Source of the DNA: Devosia geojensis
GTDB lineage: Bacteria; Pseudomonadota; Alphaproteobacteria; Rhizobiales; Devosiaceae
Direction of reading: 5' to 3'
Length of the DNA stretch: 64,000 bases
Assembly (NCBI RefSeq): GCF_000969415.1
Contig: NZ_JZEX01000119.1
Span: 1 to 64,000 of the forward strand
Below, piece after piece: positions 54,840 through 63,872 of this stretch. The notes beneath the pieces were generated by a model. That model did no database searches. It had not been told where the DNA came from and was given only the letters and a program-made list of their open reading frames with translations. A program made the translations under genes and the position numbers. Each line of letters begins with the position of its first letter. Position 1 is the first letter of the stretch.

Positions 54840-56064
54840 GCGTCGTGGTCTCCCAGTTGCCGAGGTGCGCAAGCAGCGCCGAGACGGCGGCCCGCGCAAA
54901 TTCCGGATCGTTGATGTGCAGATCGAGCTCTTCGAGCTGGACATTCGCTTCGAGGTTGTCTTTGAGCGATTGCAGCAGCACGGCATCCGCTTGCGGGTCG
55001 AAGAAAACCTGCCCCTCGGCATCGAGAGCCGAGAATCCGCGCAGCGGAAACAGCACCGTCACCGGACCTGCCGCCGCATTGAGCTTCTGGGCAATTCTTC
55101 GCCCGATTTCGGTATTTTCCGACGGGCTTGTGCGCAAAAGTGTCACGTTCGCGTTGTGCCTATGCAATTTACGGAGCGCAAAGCGATCGGGGACCGGAGC
55201 CATGAAGAAGTTCACCATGTCGAGCGCGCCGGGCGCCACGACCTGCGCAATTCCCAGCTTTCCCGCCGCCTCCAGTCGCGTTGCCCCCGCCGACAGCGTG
55301 CCCCCCACCACTTCGTCGGCCCATTCGGTGGTGGTGAGATCGAGGACTCCATCGAACATTCGATCTGCAATGAGATCTTCCATCGTCCGACCGCCGATGC
55401 CGGTGGCGTGGAACGGCACCAGCGTGTAACCCGCCTCTGCCAGCAACCGCCCCGCGTGCTCGATAGCAGGGGTCGTCACTCCGAACTGACTAGCGGCAAC
55501 AAGCCTTCCTTTTTTGCTGGTTAGCGGCGCTTTCAGCGCCAAAGCCATTCCCGCCGCAGCCGCAGCCGCACCCCGCAGCACCGGCTCGCTGATCGCGTTA
55601 ATTCCGGCAAAATCGACCACGGAGTTGATCATCGTGACATCGCGCGTTCCGACATATTGGCGTATGTCGGAAGCCGCTACGGTCGAAACCATCACCTTGG
55701 GCGCACCGAACGGCAGCACCCGCATTGCCGCGGTCCCGACAGCCGTTCCACCCGAACCGCCGACGGAAACGACGCCACAGATCCTCTTCTCGATATAGGC
55801 TTTTGCCGCCCACGCTGCGGCTCCGCGCATCATCACGTCGATCGCTGCCGCGCGGTTCCGCTCCTGTCGCAGCGCAGCGATGTCACCATGCCCCAAAGTC
55901 GCGATTGCTTCGGCCGGCACGTCCGGCACGAATCCCGGCTCACCGGTTCCGAAGTCGATGACCACCACATCGACCCCTTGAGCCGCGATGCGCTCGCGCA
56001 GGTATGCCGCCTCGGGAGCTTTGGTATCGAGAGAAACGATAAGCGCCAACGCCTTGCGGGACAT
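54832..56064 (-). CDS. Tm-1-like ATP-binding protein (UPF0261), cluster C
   Basis: 410 residues. MSRKALALIVSLDTKAPEAA has the DTK-x-x-E motif. GGSGGTAVGTAAMRVLPFGA and [20 protein letters not shown] correspond to the cluster B protein, and by eye the two are only moderately similar overall. [20 protein letters not shown] is shared as well. It lies seven bases after the TIM-barrel gene, the reverse of the order in cluster B. Confidence 0.88.
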   Translation of the reverse strand: MSRKALALIVSLDTKAPEAAYLRERIAAQGVDVVVIDFGTGEPGFVPDVPAEAIATLGHGDIAALRQERNRAAAIDVMMRGAAAWAAKAYIEKRICGVVSVGGSGGTAVGTAAMRVLPFGAPKVMVSTVAASDIRQYVGTRDVTMINSVVDFAGINAISEPVLRGAAAAAAGMALALKAPLTSKKGRLVAASQFGVTTPAIEHAGRLLAEAGYTLVPFHATGIGGRTMEDLIADRMFDGVLDLTTTEWADEVVGGTLSAGATRLEAAGKLGIAQVVAPGALDMVNFFMAPVPDRFALRKLHRHNANVTLLRTSPSENTEIGRRIAQKLNAAAGPVTVLFPLRGFSALDAEGQVFFDPQADAVLLQSLKDNLEANVQLEELDLHINDPEFARAAVSALLAHLGNWETTTHA

Positions 56065-56070
56065 GATGGA

Positions 56071-56901
56071 TCAATCCCACGTCCGCAGTTGCGTGAAGGC
56101 GTGGGTATTGGCGCGAAGGGGTTCTTCGATCGGCAGGCGCTCCATGCTCGAGGCACCCACAAACCCGTCCACCGGCACCATACCGAAGAGCGTCCTGGCG
56201 TCTTCCGGCCCGGCGATCGGCCCGCCATGCGCCACAACGAACACATCGGCGCGCGCGGCGCGGCTGGCTTCGGCAATCGCGCGAACGCCTTCAGTGGCCT
56301 CCTCCATCGCCATCGCGTGCTGCGCGCCGATTGCGCCACCCACCGTCAACCCCATGTGCGCAACGACTATGTCGACGCCAGTATCGACCATGGCCCGAGC
56401 TTCGTCGGGCGTGCAGACATAGGCGGTGGTCAGGAGATCGAGCCCGTGCGCCAGCCGGATCATCTCGACTTCCTTGTCGAACCCTAAACCGCCGGCCTCC
56501 AGATCCGCGCGCATGCGTCCGTCGATGACGGCAACCGTCGGATAGTTGATCACACCGGCAAATCCGGCCTCGACGATCTTGGGCAGGAAGTGCGACATAC
56601 GGCGCGTTGGATCGAAGCCGCAAACGCCGGCGATGACATTGGCGTCCGGCACCACCGGCATCACCTCACGTTCGCCCATCTCCATGACGATGGCATTGGC
56701 ATCGCCGAACGGCAGGTGGCCGACCCAGGACGACAGCCCCTGCATGCGGAAACGGCCGGAGTTGTAAATGAAAATGAGATCGGCACCGCCCTTGTGCAGG
56801 AATTTGGCTGATATGCCCGTCCCCGCGCCGGCGCCGATGATCGCGCGGCCGTCGCGGCGCTTGGCATCGAGGGCTGCCAGTATGTCGCTACGCCGGCTCA
56901 T
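56071..56901 (-). CDS. Phosphoenolpyruvate hydrolase family TIM-barrel protein (Tm-1 C-terminal domain type), cluster C
   Basis: 276 residues from the ATG at 56901. Contains IIGAGAGTGISAKFLHKGGA, FIYNSGRFRMQGLSSWVGHL, VVAHGGPIAGP and [11 protein letters not shown], each matching the cluster B copy. Start overlaps the stop of the Gfo/Idh gene (ATGA). Function unknown; a TIM barrel of this type could act as a retro-aldolase or hydrolase on a keto-acid product. Confidence 0.88.
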   Translation of the reverse strand: MSRRSDILAALDAKRRDGRAIIGAGAGTGISAKFLHKGGADLIFIYNSGRFRMQGLSSWVGHLPFGDANAIVMEMGEREVMPVVPDANVIAGVCGFDPTRRMSHFLPKIVEAGFAGVINYPTVAVIDGRMRADLEAGGLGFDKEVEMIRLAHGLDLLTTAYVCTPDEARAMVDTGVDIVVAHMGLTVGGAIGAQHAMAMEEATEGVRAIAEASRAARADVFVVAHGGPIAGPEDARTLFGMVPVDGFVGASSMERLPIEEPLRANTHAFTQLRTWD

Positions 56902-57905
56902 CTGGCTTTTCCGAAGATTTCGGCGCCGAGCGCCATGCGCATGGTGCCGAGATTGTCCCGGCCGGAGCTCCACGGCTCTTTGCCGGTCCGGATCGAGTCG
57001 ATGAAATGGGCGAGCGGCAGGTTGAACGACATGTCGTCGCCATCGTAGCGCCCGAGCCACTCGCGTTCATCCACCTGCGAGGCGTAGAGACCGTAGCCAT
57101 CCTCGAACGTGTCGAGGAGGATGGTCTTGCGGTCAAACTCGAACCGCCACTGGCCCGGCCAGGGCGTGCGCGGAGCCTTGCTGACAAGGTTGCCCGAATA
57201 GGTGAAGGGGAACGTCCCTTTCGGACCTTCCATGTCGAATAATGCCTCTATGGCGCCCCCGCCGGCATACTGGCTGTCCGCCGGCTGCCACTCGCTTACA
57301 TAGCCGCCCACCGCCTCGGCATCGAAAAATGCGCGGCACATGTCGAAATGGTGCACCGCCATCTCGAGGCCCATGGCGTGCTGCATGCCATGCTGGTAGG
57401 GCTTTCCCGGCCAGTCAAGATTGAACTCGCAGAACACCGAGGCGATCTTGCCGTAACGCTCGTCGGCAACGATCTCGCGCAGTATCTTGGCGCCGGGAAA
57501 ATACCGGTAGTTCTGACTGACCATCAGCGTCAGTCTCTTCCGCTTAGCCAGGTCAACGAGCTCTTCCGCCTCCGCCATGGTGACCGCGAACGGCTTTTCG
57601 ACCAGCACATGCAGTCCTCGCTCAAGCGCGGCCGAGACGGCCGCATGGTGGGCAATGGAGAACGCGGTGACGACGGCGGCATCAACCTCCATGCCGGCGG
57701 TGCCCTCAAGGCTCGTCACCAGCGGCAGATGGCCAACCTCGGTCGCGACCCACTCGGCCTGACGTTCGCTGCCGATCAGAGGATCGACGATGGCGACCAG
57801 GTCGGCCTGCGGCAGATTGGAGATGACACGCGCCCAACCGCGGCCGAGGCCGCCCGCACCCACGAGCGCGATGCGCATAGGTGTGCCATTGCTTGTTTCA
57901 GACAC
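56898..57905 (-). CDS. Gfo/Idh/MocA family oxidoreductase, cluster C
   Basis: 335 residues. PMRIALVGAGGLGRGWARVI is a Rossmann start with GAGGLG. VEKPFAVTMAEAEELVDLAK contains the catalytic Lys. Substrate-side residues appear in GLEMAVHHFDMCRAFFDAE, with the H-H-F-D pattern also present in the oxidoreductase at 26051. It sits between permeases and the Tm-1 pair in one operon and likely oxidises the imported compound. Confidence 0.87.
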   Translation of the reverse strand: MSETSNGTPMRIALVGAGGLGRGWARVISNLPQADLVAIVDPLIGSERQAEWVATEVGHLPLVTSLEGTAGMEVDAAVVTAFSIAHHAAVSAALERGLHVLVEKPFAVTMAEAEELVDLAKRKRLTLMVSQNYRYFPGAKILREIVADERYGKIASVFCEFNLDWPGKPYQHGMQHAMGLEMAVHHFDMCRAFFDAEAVGGYVSEWQPADSQYAGGGAIEALFDMEGPKGTFPFTYSGNLVSKAPRTPWPGQWRFEFDRKTILLDTFEDGYGLYASQVDEREWLGRYDGDDMSFNLPLAHFIDSIRTGKEPWSSGRDNLGTMRMALGAEIFGKAR

Positions 57906-57921
57906 AGCTGCTTCCTTGCGA

Positions 57922-58797
57922 TTAGCCCTTCAAGCCCGACATCGTGACGCCTTCGATAAAGTAGCGCTGGGTCAAGAAGAAGACGATGAGAACCGGAACG
58001 ATGATGACGGTCGAGGCGGCCATCAGCAGGTTCCACTGAGAGGTGTAGAGCCCGGTGAACTGGGCAAGCCCGAGGGCAAGCGTGTATTTGTCCGAGCTGT
58101 TGATGTAGACAAGAGGATCGAGGAAATCGTTCCAGGCATTGAGGCCGGAAAGGATGGCGACCACCAACAGCACCGGTCGGCTGACCGGCAGGATGATGTA
58201 CCAGAAGATCTCGAGCGGATTGGCCCCGTCGATCTCGGCCGCCTCATCCAGTTCCCGCGGCAGATTCTTGAAGAACTGGCGCAGCAGGAAGATATAAAAG
58301 ACGTGGAAGCCCAGCCAGTTAGGCACGATCAGCGGCACATAGGTGTTGATGAAGCCGACCTGGGACCACATCAGGAACGTGGGCAACAACGTGATGATAT
58401 AGGGCAACATCAGCGTCGACAGCAGCACTCCGAAGACGAGGTCCCGGCCCGGCCAGTTGAGCCGCGCAAACCCATACGCTGCCAGCGAACTGCTGACCAG
58501 CGTGCCGACGACCGACGGCACCAAGATGAGCATGGTGTTGACGAAGTATCGGAAGAACGGAATGACCGTCAACGCCTCGGGGAAATTCTCGAAGCGGAAG
58601 GGCTGCGGAATCCATTCTGGCGGGAAGATGAAGATCTGCCCCATCTCCATGAAGGACGACCGCACGAGCCAGGCCAGCGGCATCATCATTAAGAGGCTGA
58701 TGACGATGCAGACCAAGAACGCGAACCGGCGTTTGCCGACCCCCGGGCGCTGGCGGACGATCAGGTCCTTGAAGCTGGTTTCTTCCATCGCGCTCAT
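57922..58797 (-). CDS. CUT1 sugar ABC permease (MalG type), cluster C
   Basis: 291 residues from the ATG at 58797. Membrane segment FAFLVCIVISLLMMMPLAWL, EAA loop RELDEAAEIDGANPLEIFWY, then IILPVS. Family C-terminus YFIEGVTMSGLKG. The start shares one base with the stop of the other permease gene (TGATG), giving close coupling. Confidence 0.92.
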   Translation of the reverse strand: MSAMEETSFKDLIVRQRPGVGKRRFAFLVCIVISLLMMMPLAWLVRSSFMEMGQIFIFPPEWIPQPFRFENFPEALTVIPFFRYFVNTMLILVPSVVGTLVSSSLAAYGFARLNWPGRDLVFGVLLSTLMLPYIITLLPTFLMWSQVGFINTYVPLIVPNWLGFHVFYIFLLRQFFKNLPRELDEAAEIDGANPLEIFWYIILPVSRPVLLVVAILSGLNAWNDFLDPLVYINSSDKYTLALGLAQFTGLYTSQWNLLMAASTVIIVPVLIVFFLTQRYFIEGVTMSGLKG

Positions 58798-59759
58798 CAG
58801 TCGTCGCCTCCGTGATAGAAGACCCACCGGTTTGAGGTCTTGAAGACCAGGATGCTTAGGGCGCAAATCACCAGGAATAGAGCCCAGGCCAGAGCTGAGG
58901 CATACCCCATCTGTTGCTCCTGGAAGGCCTTGCGATAGATATAGAAGACGATGAAGAGCGAGCCGTTGTTCGGGCCGCCCTCCGTCATAATGAACGCCTG
59001 GACAAAGGTCTGCAGGGCCGCAACGATCGAGATCAGCAGGTTGAAGAGGATCGTCGGCGTCATCATCGGAATGGTGACGTGCCGGAGCTTGTGCCAGGCG
59101 TTACCGCCATCGATGTCCACCGCCTCATAAAGCTGGTTGGGAACATCCTGCAGTCCGGCAAGGAAGATGATCATCATCGGCCCCACGCTCCACATGCTCA
59201 TGAAGACGAGCGAGGGGATTACCTGACCTTCCTCATAGATGAAGCGCTGGCGCGGCAGGCCAAGCAGGTCGAGCCCGGCGTTGAAGAGGCCGAAATCGGG
59301 ATTGAACATCCAGAGCCACAGGATGGAGCTGGCGATGACCGGGATGATCGAGGGCAGATAGAAGAGCGTCCGGAACATGCCGAGGGCTGGTATCCTGGTG
59401 TTGAGCAGCATGGCGAGTGCGAATGCGAAAGCCATGCTGACCGGCACCGAGAACAAGGAATAGTACGCTGTGACCCAGAGCGACTTCCAAAAGAGCGGAT
59501 CGGCGGTCAGCATGCGCATGTAGTTGTTCAAGCCGATGAAGCTCGGCGCCCGCGCCACGTTCCAGTCCGTCAACGAGATCACGAAGCTCGCGACGATCGG
59601 GATGACTTTGAGCAGGATGAACCCGCCGACCGCCAGGGAAACGAACCCCAACCCCCAATAGAGTTCACGCCGCTGCCGCCTCGACAGCTTTCTCTTGGCC
59701 GCTGCAGAGCGGCCCGAAGACCGCTCTGCGAGTGTCGTGCTGGTGGAAATCTGCGTCAT
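58797..59759 (-). CDS. CUT1 sugar ABC permease (MalF type), cluster C
   Basis: 320 residues from the ATG at 59759. A basic N-terminal tail (AAAKRKLSRRQRRELYWGL) precedes helix 1. The EAA loop is LYEAVDIDGGNAWHKLRHVT with IPMM. It follows the SBP gene by 16 bp. The EAA glycine and downstream helices are intact, so the subunit appears functional. Confidence 0.92.
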   Translation of the reverse strand: MTQISTSTTLAERSSGRSAAAKRKLSRRQRRELYWGLGFVSLAVGGFILLKVIPIVASFVISLTDWNVARAPSFIGLNNYMRMLTADPLFWKSLWVTAYYSLFSVPVSMAFAFALAMLLNTRIPALGMFRTLFYLPSIIPVIASSILWLWMFNPDFGLFNAGLDLLGLPRQRFIYEEGQVIPSLVFMSMWSVGPMMIIFLAGLQDVPNQLYEAVDIDGGNAWHKLRHVTIPMMTPTILFNLLISIVAALQTFVQAFIMTEGGPNNGSLFIVFYIYRKAFQEQQMGYASALAWALFLVICALSILVFKTSNRWVFYHGGDD

Positions 59760-59775
59760 CCGTGTACCCGAGGCC

Positions 59776-61131
59776 CTACCAGCGGCCCTGCATGAGTGGA
59801 GCGGCGTTTGCCACCGCTTCATCCATGGCTTCCTGCGCCGAGACCGTGCCATCCAGCATCTTGGAGATTGCAGGAATGACCGCGTCGTTCATGATCTGGC
59901 CGATGTTGCGCAACTGATAGGTGGGGAGCTGTTCACCCGTGTAGTTGAGGCTGTAGTTAACGATGGCATCCATTGCCTCGGGCGGATACTCGGCGTCCTC
60001 GGACGTCAGCCACTTGGCGAGCCCGTCCTCGGTCTCGAAGTATTCGAGCTCGAGCGGGGCCCAAAGTCCGGACTTGAACAGTCCAACTTGCTCGGGATTG
60101 GAGACATACTGGTAGAACTCGAACGCTTCGTCCGGATGCTCGGTGCTGGCAAAGATGACCTTGGGCGTCGAGATCAGCGGCGTATAGGGCTCGTCGAACA
60201 TCGGCAGGACGCCGATCCCCCAGTTCATCCTCGTATCGTTGAAATCGGTGATGCGCCAATGACCGTCCATGCTCATGGCCACCTTGCGCGACTGCATGAG
60301 AATGTCCGCTGCCGGCAGCGTGCCGGTCTGGGTCGGTGTCGGGGTCACGTGGTGCTTGTAGATCAGGTCCTGATAAGCCTGGAGCGCTTCCACAGCCTCC
60401 GGCGAATTGAGAGTAAGCTCGGTGCCGTCCTCGTTCGCCATCCGGCCGCCGTTGGAGACGACGTAGGGATACCAGCCGCTGAAGCCTGCAGGCATCGCGA
60501 CGCCGAAAGTATCGATGCTATTCGGATCGAAGTCCGAATCGGCGGCGGTATTGCCGTTGCGATCCTTGGTCAGCAGCTTGGCATTCTCGACGAATTCGTC
60601 CCACGTCCAGGCCTCAGCGGCATTGGCCGGCGGATATTCGACGCCGGCGGCGTCGAACACATCCTTGTTGTAGTAGATCAGCATGACTCCAGTCGCCAGA
60701 CCGGTGCCCATCAGCCTGCCTTCGACGCGATAGATCGAGTTCTTGAGGTAGGTGTCTTCCGGTGTATCGCCCAGATAGGGCGTCAGGTCGAGCAGCCGAC
60801 CTTCCGCCGCCCAACCGAACGCCTGATCCTGGCTGAGATAGGCCACATCCGGCGCGGTGTTCGACGCCAACATTGAAGTAATCTTTTCCACATAGCCGGT
60901 ATTTGGGATGTGTTGGCCCGTCACCGTGATGCACGGATGGCTTTCGTTGAAGGTGCGGATCGCGTTTTCAATGTCATTCTTTTCCGAGGCAGAACCCCAG
61001 AAGGTGAATGTGAGATCGACCTGCTCGACGCAATCTTGCGCCTTGGCAGGCACGGCTCCGGCCAGACCCGCAGCTACAGCGACGCCGCCCGCGCAAACGA
61101 CGCGTCTCCAGATATTGCTTAACTCGCGCAT
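59776..61131 (-). CDS. CUT1 extracellular solute-binding protein, cluster C
   Basis: 451 residues from the ATG at 61131 (RBS GGGAGGAAA). Signal peptide WRRVVCAGGVAVAAGLAGAV with cleavage after AKAQ. Mature start CVEQVDLTFTFWGSASEKND is SBP_bac_1-like. Further landmarks: APDVAYLSQDQAFGWAAEGR, RKVAMSMDGHWRITDFND and WAPLELEYFETED. First gene of the minus-strand operon that runs to the Dabb gene, with a TetR-type palindrome 85 bp upstream. Confidence 0.92.
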   Translation of the reverse strand: MRELSNIWRRVVCAGGVAVAAGLAGAVPAKAQDCVEQVDLTFTFWGSASEKNDIENAIRTFNESHPCITVTGQHIPNTGYVEKITSMLASNTAPDVAYLSQDQAFGWAAEGRLLDLTPYLGDTPEDTYLKNSIYRVEGRLMGTGLATGVMLIYYNKDVFDAAGVEYPPANAAEAWTWDEFVENAKLLTKDRNGNTAADSDFDPNSIDTFGVAMPAGFSGWYPYVVSNGGRMANEDGTELTLNSPEAVEALQAYQDLIYKHHVTPTPTQTGTLPAADILMQSRKVAMSMDGHWRITDFNDTRMNWGIGVLPMFDEPYTPLISTPKVIFASTEHPDEAFEFYQYVSNPEQVGLFKSGLWAPLELEYFETEDGLAKWLTSEDAEYPPEAMDAIVNYSLNYTGEQLPTYQLRNIGQIMNDAVIPAISKMLDGTVSAQEAMDEAVANAAPLMQGRW

Positions 61132-61215
61132 GTGATTTCCTCCCTGTTGAGACCGGCCGTACTTCAAGCGCAGTAACTCTTGCCTCCGAACGAGACTCCC
61201 TCATTCTTGCGCCTG

Positions 61216-61231
61216 TACCGATCGGTCAGTA
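61216..61231. promoter_or_regulatory. TetR-type operator 1 (SBP operon of cluster C)
   Basis: TACCGATCGGTCAGTA, whose complement TACTGACCGATCGGTA differs from the perfect site at 62703 by a single base. It lies between the MaoC stop (61282) and the SBP start (61131), where the promoter of the leftward operon must be. Confidence 0.7.
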
Positions 61232-61281
61232 CGACTGCTTAGAACCAGCCTAATTCGCTGTCAATCGGCTTGGATGCCAAG

Positions 61282-61755
61282 TCAGCGCTCCTCGGCCGCT
61301 TGCGAGTCGGCGACGTTGAGCGGAACGGTATAGGTCGTTGCCGTCCCGCTAAGGCAGATATCCCCGGCAGCATTGCGCACCGTCGTAACGAGGGTGACGA
61401 TCGGCTTGTCGGCGCGAACCTTGGCGACCTCTACGCGGCCAGTGATTTCTTCATCGATGGTCACGGCCTTGGAGAATTTCCACTCGACACCGAGAAACAC
61501 GGTGCCCGGCCCAGGCAGATCCTCGGCGACAATGGCATTGAGGATGCCGGATGTGACGCCTCCCTGCACTATCAGGCCGCCAAACACCGTCTTCTCGGCA
61601 AGAGCCCGGTCATAGTGGAGCGGATTGCGATCACCGGTCATGTCGGTGAACGCCTCGACATCGCTCATGGTGACACGCCGCGAACGTTCCGCGAACGCCC
61701 CCACCTCCGGCATGCCCTTGATCGTGCCGGCCCAGCCGGATTTCAGCTCCGACAT
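61282..61755 (-). CDS. MaoC-like dehydratase
   Basis: 157 residues, single hotdog domain. The catalytic hydratase motif is visible as AFTDMTGDRNPLHYDRALAE (D and H of the D-x4-H motif), followed by VFGGLIVQGGVTSGILNAIV. R-specific enoyl-CoA hydratases of this type act on short acyl-CoAs. It is transcribed on its own behind a TetR-type operator, between the SBP operon and the tetR gene. Confidence 0.9.
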   Translation of the reverse strand: MSELKSGWAGTIKGMPEVGAFAERSRRVTMSDVEAFTDMTGDRNPLHYDRALAEKTVFGGLIVQGGVTSGILNAIVAEDLPGPGTVFLGVEWKFSKAVTIDEEITGRVEVAKVRADKPIVTLVTTVRNAAGDICLSGTATTYTVPLNVADSQAAEER

Positions 61756-61780
61756 CGTTTCACCTTACGGGCGCGGCATG

Positions 61781-61796
61781 TACCGATTGCTCGGTA
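61781..61796. promoter_or_regulatory. TetR-type operator 2 (maoC)
   Basis: TACCGATTGCTCGGTA has perfect arms TACCGA/TCGGTA. It ends 26 bp upstream of the maoC start. The segment 61756-62051 between maoC and tetR has no other gene and also holds operator 3. Confidence 0.7.
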
Positions 61797-61931
61797 TGGG
61801 ATGACATGCTACGCAACCACGATCGCGTGCCACTGCATTTGGGGGTTCCCCCACAACACATTGATATTGCCGGCAAATGTTTTGTCCTCCCTAATGCGGC
61901 CACCCCGGAGTGCATCTCAATGCTTGTATTG

Positions 61932-61947
61932 GGGTGACCGATCGGTA
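61932..61947. promoter_or_regulatory. TetR-type operator 3 (tetR autoregulation)
   Basis: GGGTGACCGATCGGTA keeps the core TGACCGATCGGTA and is degenerate only in its left three bases. It lies 105 bp upstream of the tetR start, consistent with autoregulation. Confidence 0.6.
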
Positions 61948-62051
61948 CATTAAAGAGATGGCGTGTGGGAGGTCAACCGGTTTGTGCGGCCAGAACATCA
62001 AGAGTGGAAGAACGCAACTTCGCCTCTCAAGAGCGGAAAACGGACGAAAAC

Positions 62052-62663
62052 ATGACTGAACAACTGACCCAGCCAAAGCCCGCTACCCCCCCGCGCAAGG
62101 CTTCACCGACGAGACTGAAGATCCTGCAGGTGGCAGCAAGTCTATTTGCCGACCGGGGGTTTTCCGGGGTGGGCGTTAACGAGATCGGTGAGGCTACCGG
62201 CCTCGGGCGCGGTGCACTCTACTATCACATCTCAAGCAAGGAAGACCTGCTCTACGATATCACGACAGCCTACATGTCCGACCTGATTGCGGACGGAAAG
62301 GCCATTCTTGATAGCGAGGTGGATCCCATCATCCGCACACAGAAGCTGAGTCGGGCGCTGATGATGACCATCTCCGAGCATCTGTCGGAAATGACGGTCT
62401 GCTTCCGCGAGATTCACGCGCTGACGGCAGAACGTCGCCGGGCGGTGCTGAGCCTTCATAGCGACTACCAGGCAATCTGGAGCCAATCTCTCTCCGATGG
62501 GCTCGCTAAGGGTCAGTTCCGACCCATACCGAGCACGGTGCTCAAGGGTCTTCTCGGAATGTACTTCTACAGCTTCCTCTGGCTCGACCCGCGCGGTCCA
62601 CAGAATGCCGCCGATATCGGCGATGCCTTTGCGGAGGTCGTGCTCCGCGCTGTCAGGGTGTGA
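62052..62663 (+). CDS. TetR family regulator of cluster C
   Basis: 203 residues from the ATG at 62052. N-terminal HTH: LKILQVAASLFADRGFSGVG then NEIGEATGLGRGALYYHISS, the standard TetR helix pair. The C-terminal ligand domain ends GLLGMYFYSFLWLDPRGPQN; its shape recalls KstR2-type acyl-CoA-responsive regulators, though this is tentative. Flanked on all sides by copies of one palindrome, it is the best candidate for their binding protein. The ligand may be an acyl-CoA, given the adjacent MaoC and nearby thiolase genes. Confidence 0.9.
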   Translation: MTEQLTQPKPATPPRKASPTRLKILQVAASLFADRGFSGVGVNEIGEATGLGRGALYYHISSKEDLLYDITTAYMSDLIADGKAILDSEVDPIIRTQKLSRALMMTISEHLSEMTVCFREIHALTAERRRAVLSLHSDYQAIWSQSLSDGLAKGQFRPIPSTVLKGLLGMYFYSFLWLDPRGPQNAADIGDAFAEVVLRAVRV

Positions 62664-62702
62664 ACTCGTTCGATTGACTCTGCCTGACAAGATCGCTACC
62701 GA

Positions 62703-62718
62703 TACCGACCGATCGGTA
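62703..62718. promoter_or_regulatory. TetR-type operator 4 (ATPase gene)
   Basis: TACCGACCGATCGGTA, arms TACCGA/TCGGTA around CCGA. It lies 40 bp after the tetR stop and 59 bp before the ATPase start. It gives the ATPase its own regulated promoter although its importer partners are 1.6 kb away on the other strand. Confidence 0.7.
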
Positions 62719-62777
62719 CAATAGTCGACCGCCGCGGGAGGGATGCGAGCGAGTCGCACGAGGGGAGCAAGACGTCG

Positions 62778-63818
62778 ATGGCTAGCGTTTCCATCAACAA
62801 CGCCGAAAAATACTACGGCGCCTTTCATGCGCTAAAGGGCGTGTCCGTCGACATTGCCGATGGCGAGTTCGTTATACTGGTCGGTCCTTCCGGTTGCGGC
62901 AAGTCGACGTTGCTGCGCATGATCGCCGGATTGGAGGACATCACCGAGGGCGAGATAGAGATCGGCGACCGCGTGGTCAACGACCTCGCGCCCAAGCAGC
63001 GCGACATCGCCATGGTGTTTCAGAATTACGCCCTCTATCCGCATATGTCGGTTGCGCAGAACATGGCGTTCTCGCTGCGTCTCAAGGGCGTGCCCAAGGA
63101 GGAGATTACAGCTAAGGTCAAGCGTGCCGCTGATATTCTCGGCCTGGAAAACCTGCTGGACAGGCAGCCACGCCAACTCTCGGGCGGGCAGCGTCAGCGT
63201 GTCGCGATGGGTCGCGCGATCGTGCGCGATCCGGCCGTCTTCCTCTTCGATGAGCCGCTTTCCAACCTCGACGCCAAACTGCGCGTGCAGATGCGCGCCG
63301 AGATCAAGGAATTACATCAGCGCCTTCGCACCACGACCATCTACGTGACCCATGACCAGATCGAGGCGATGACGATGGCGGACAAGATCGTCGTCATGCA
63401 CGACGGGGTTATCGAGCAGATCGGCTCGCCGCTCGAACTCTACGACCGACCAACCAATATCTTCGTGGCCAGCTTCATTGGCAGTCCTTCAATGAATCTT
63501 CTCAAAGGCGAGGTGACCGGCCAGGGATTCCGCTTGGCGGACGGCACGATTTTACCAGTCGCCTGCCCTCACTCCGACGCGGTGACTTATGGCATTCGGC
63601 CCGAGCATCTGCAACTGGACGACAACGGTCTCCCGCTCGAAATCTCGGTAATCGAGCCGACGGGTTCGGAAACCCAAGTGCTGGGGCGCATCGGCGGGCA
63701 GGTGGTTAACTGCGTATTCCGCGAGCGGATTACCGAAAGGGCCGGCGCTGCTATTAAGATCAGCCCGAACACGTCGATGGTTCATCTGTTCGACAGCTCA
63801 GGCGCGCGGATCAACTAA
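62778..63818 (+). CDS. CUT1 sugar ABC transporter ATPase, cluster C
   Basis: 346 residues. Walker A GPSGCGKST, signature LSGGQRQRVAMGRAI, Walker B VFLFDEPLSNLDAKLR, switch THDQIEAMTMAD and a TOBE domain with VTYGIRPEHLQL. Very similar by eye to the cluster B ATPase in the first 250 residues. It is split from the SBP/permease operon but carries the same operator. The 54 bp after its stop contain nothing obvious before the LysR end. Confidence 0.92.
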   Translation: MASVSINNAEKYYGAFHALKGVSVDIADGEFVILVGPSGCGKSTLLRMIAGLEDITEGEIEIGDRVVNDLAPKQRDIAMVFQNYALYPHMSVAQNMAFSLRLKGVPKEEITAKVKRAADILGLENLLDRQPRQLSGGQRQRVAMGRAIVRDPAVFLFDEPLSNLDAKLRVQMRAEIKELHQRLRTTTIYVTHDQIEAMTMADKIVVMHDGVIEQIGSPLELYDRPTNIFVASFIGSPSMNLLKGEVTGQGFRLADGTILPVACPHSDAVTYGIRPEHLQLDDNGLPLEISVIEPTGSETQVLGRIGGQVVNCVFRERITERAGAAIKISPNTSMVHLFDSSGARIN

Positions 63819-63872
63819 GTTTCGGGCACGGCCAGAGCTCGGGTACACGCCTATCTTGATGCCTGCACCACA

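Noticed and set aside
61282-61755. MaoC gene as part of the SBP operon
   Set aside because: An operator and promoter-scale gap (61132-61281) lies between the MaoC stop and the SBP start, so it is more likely a separate unit under the same regulator.
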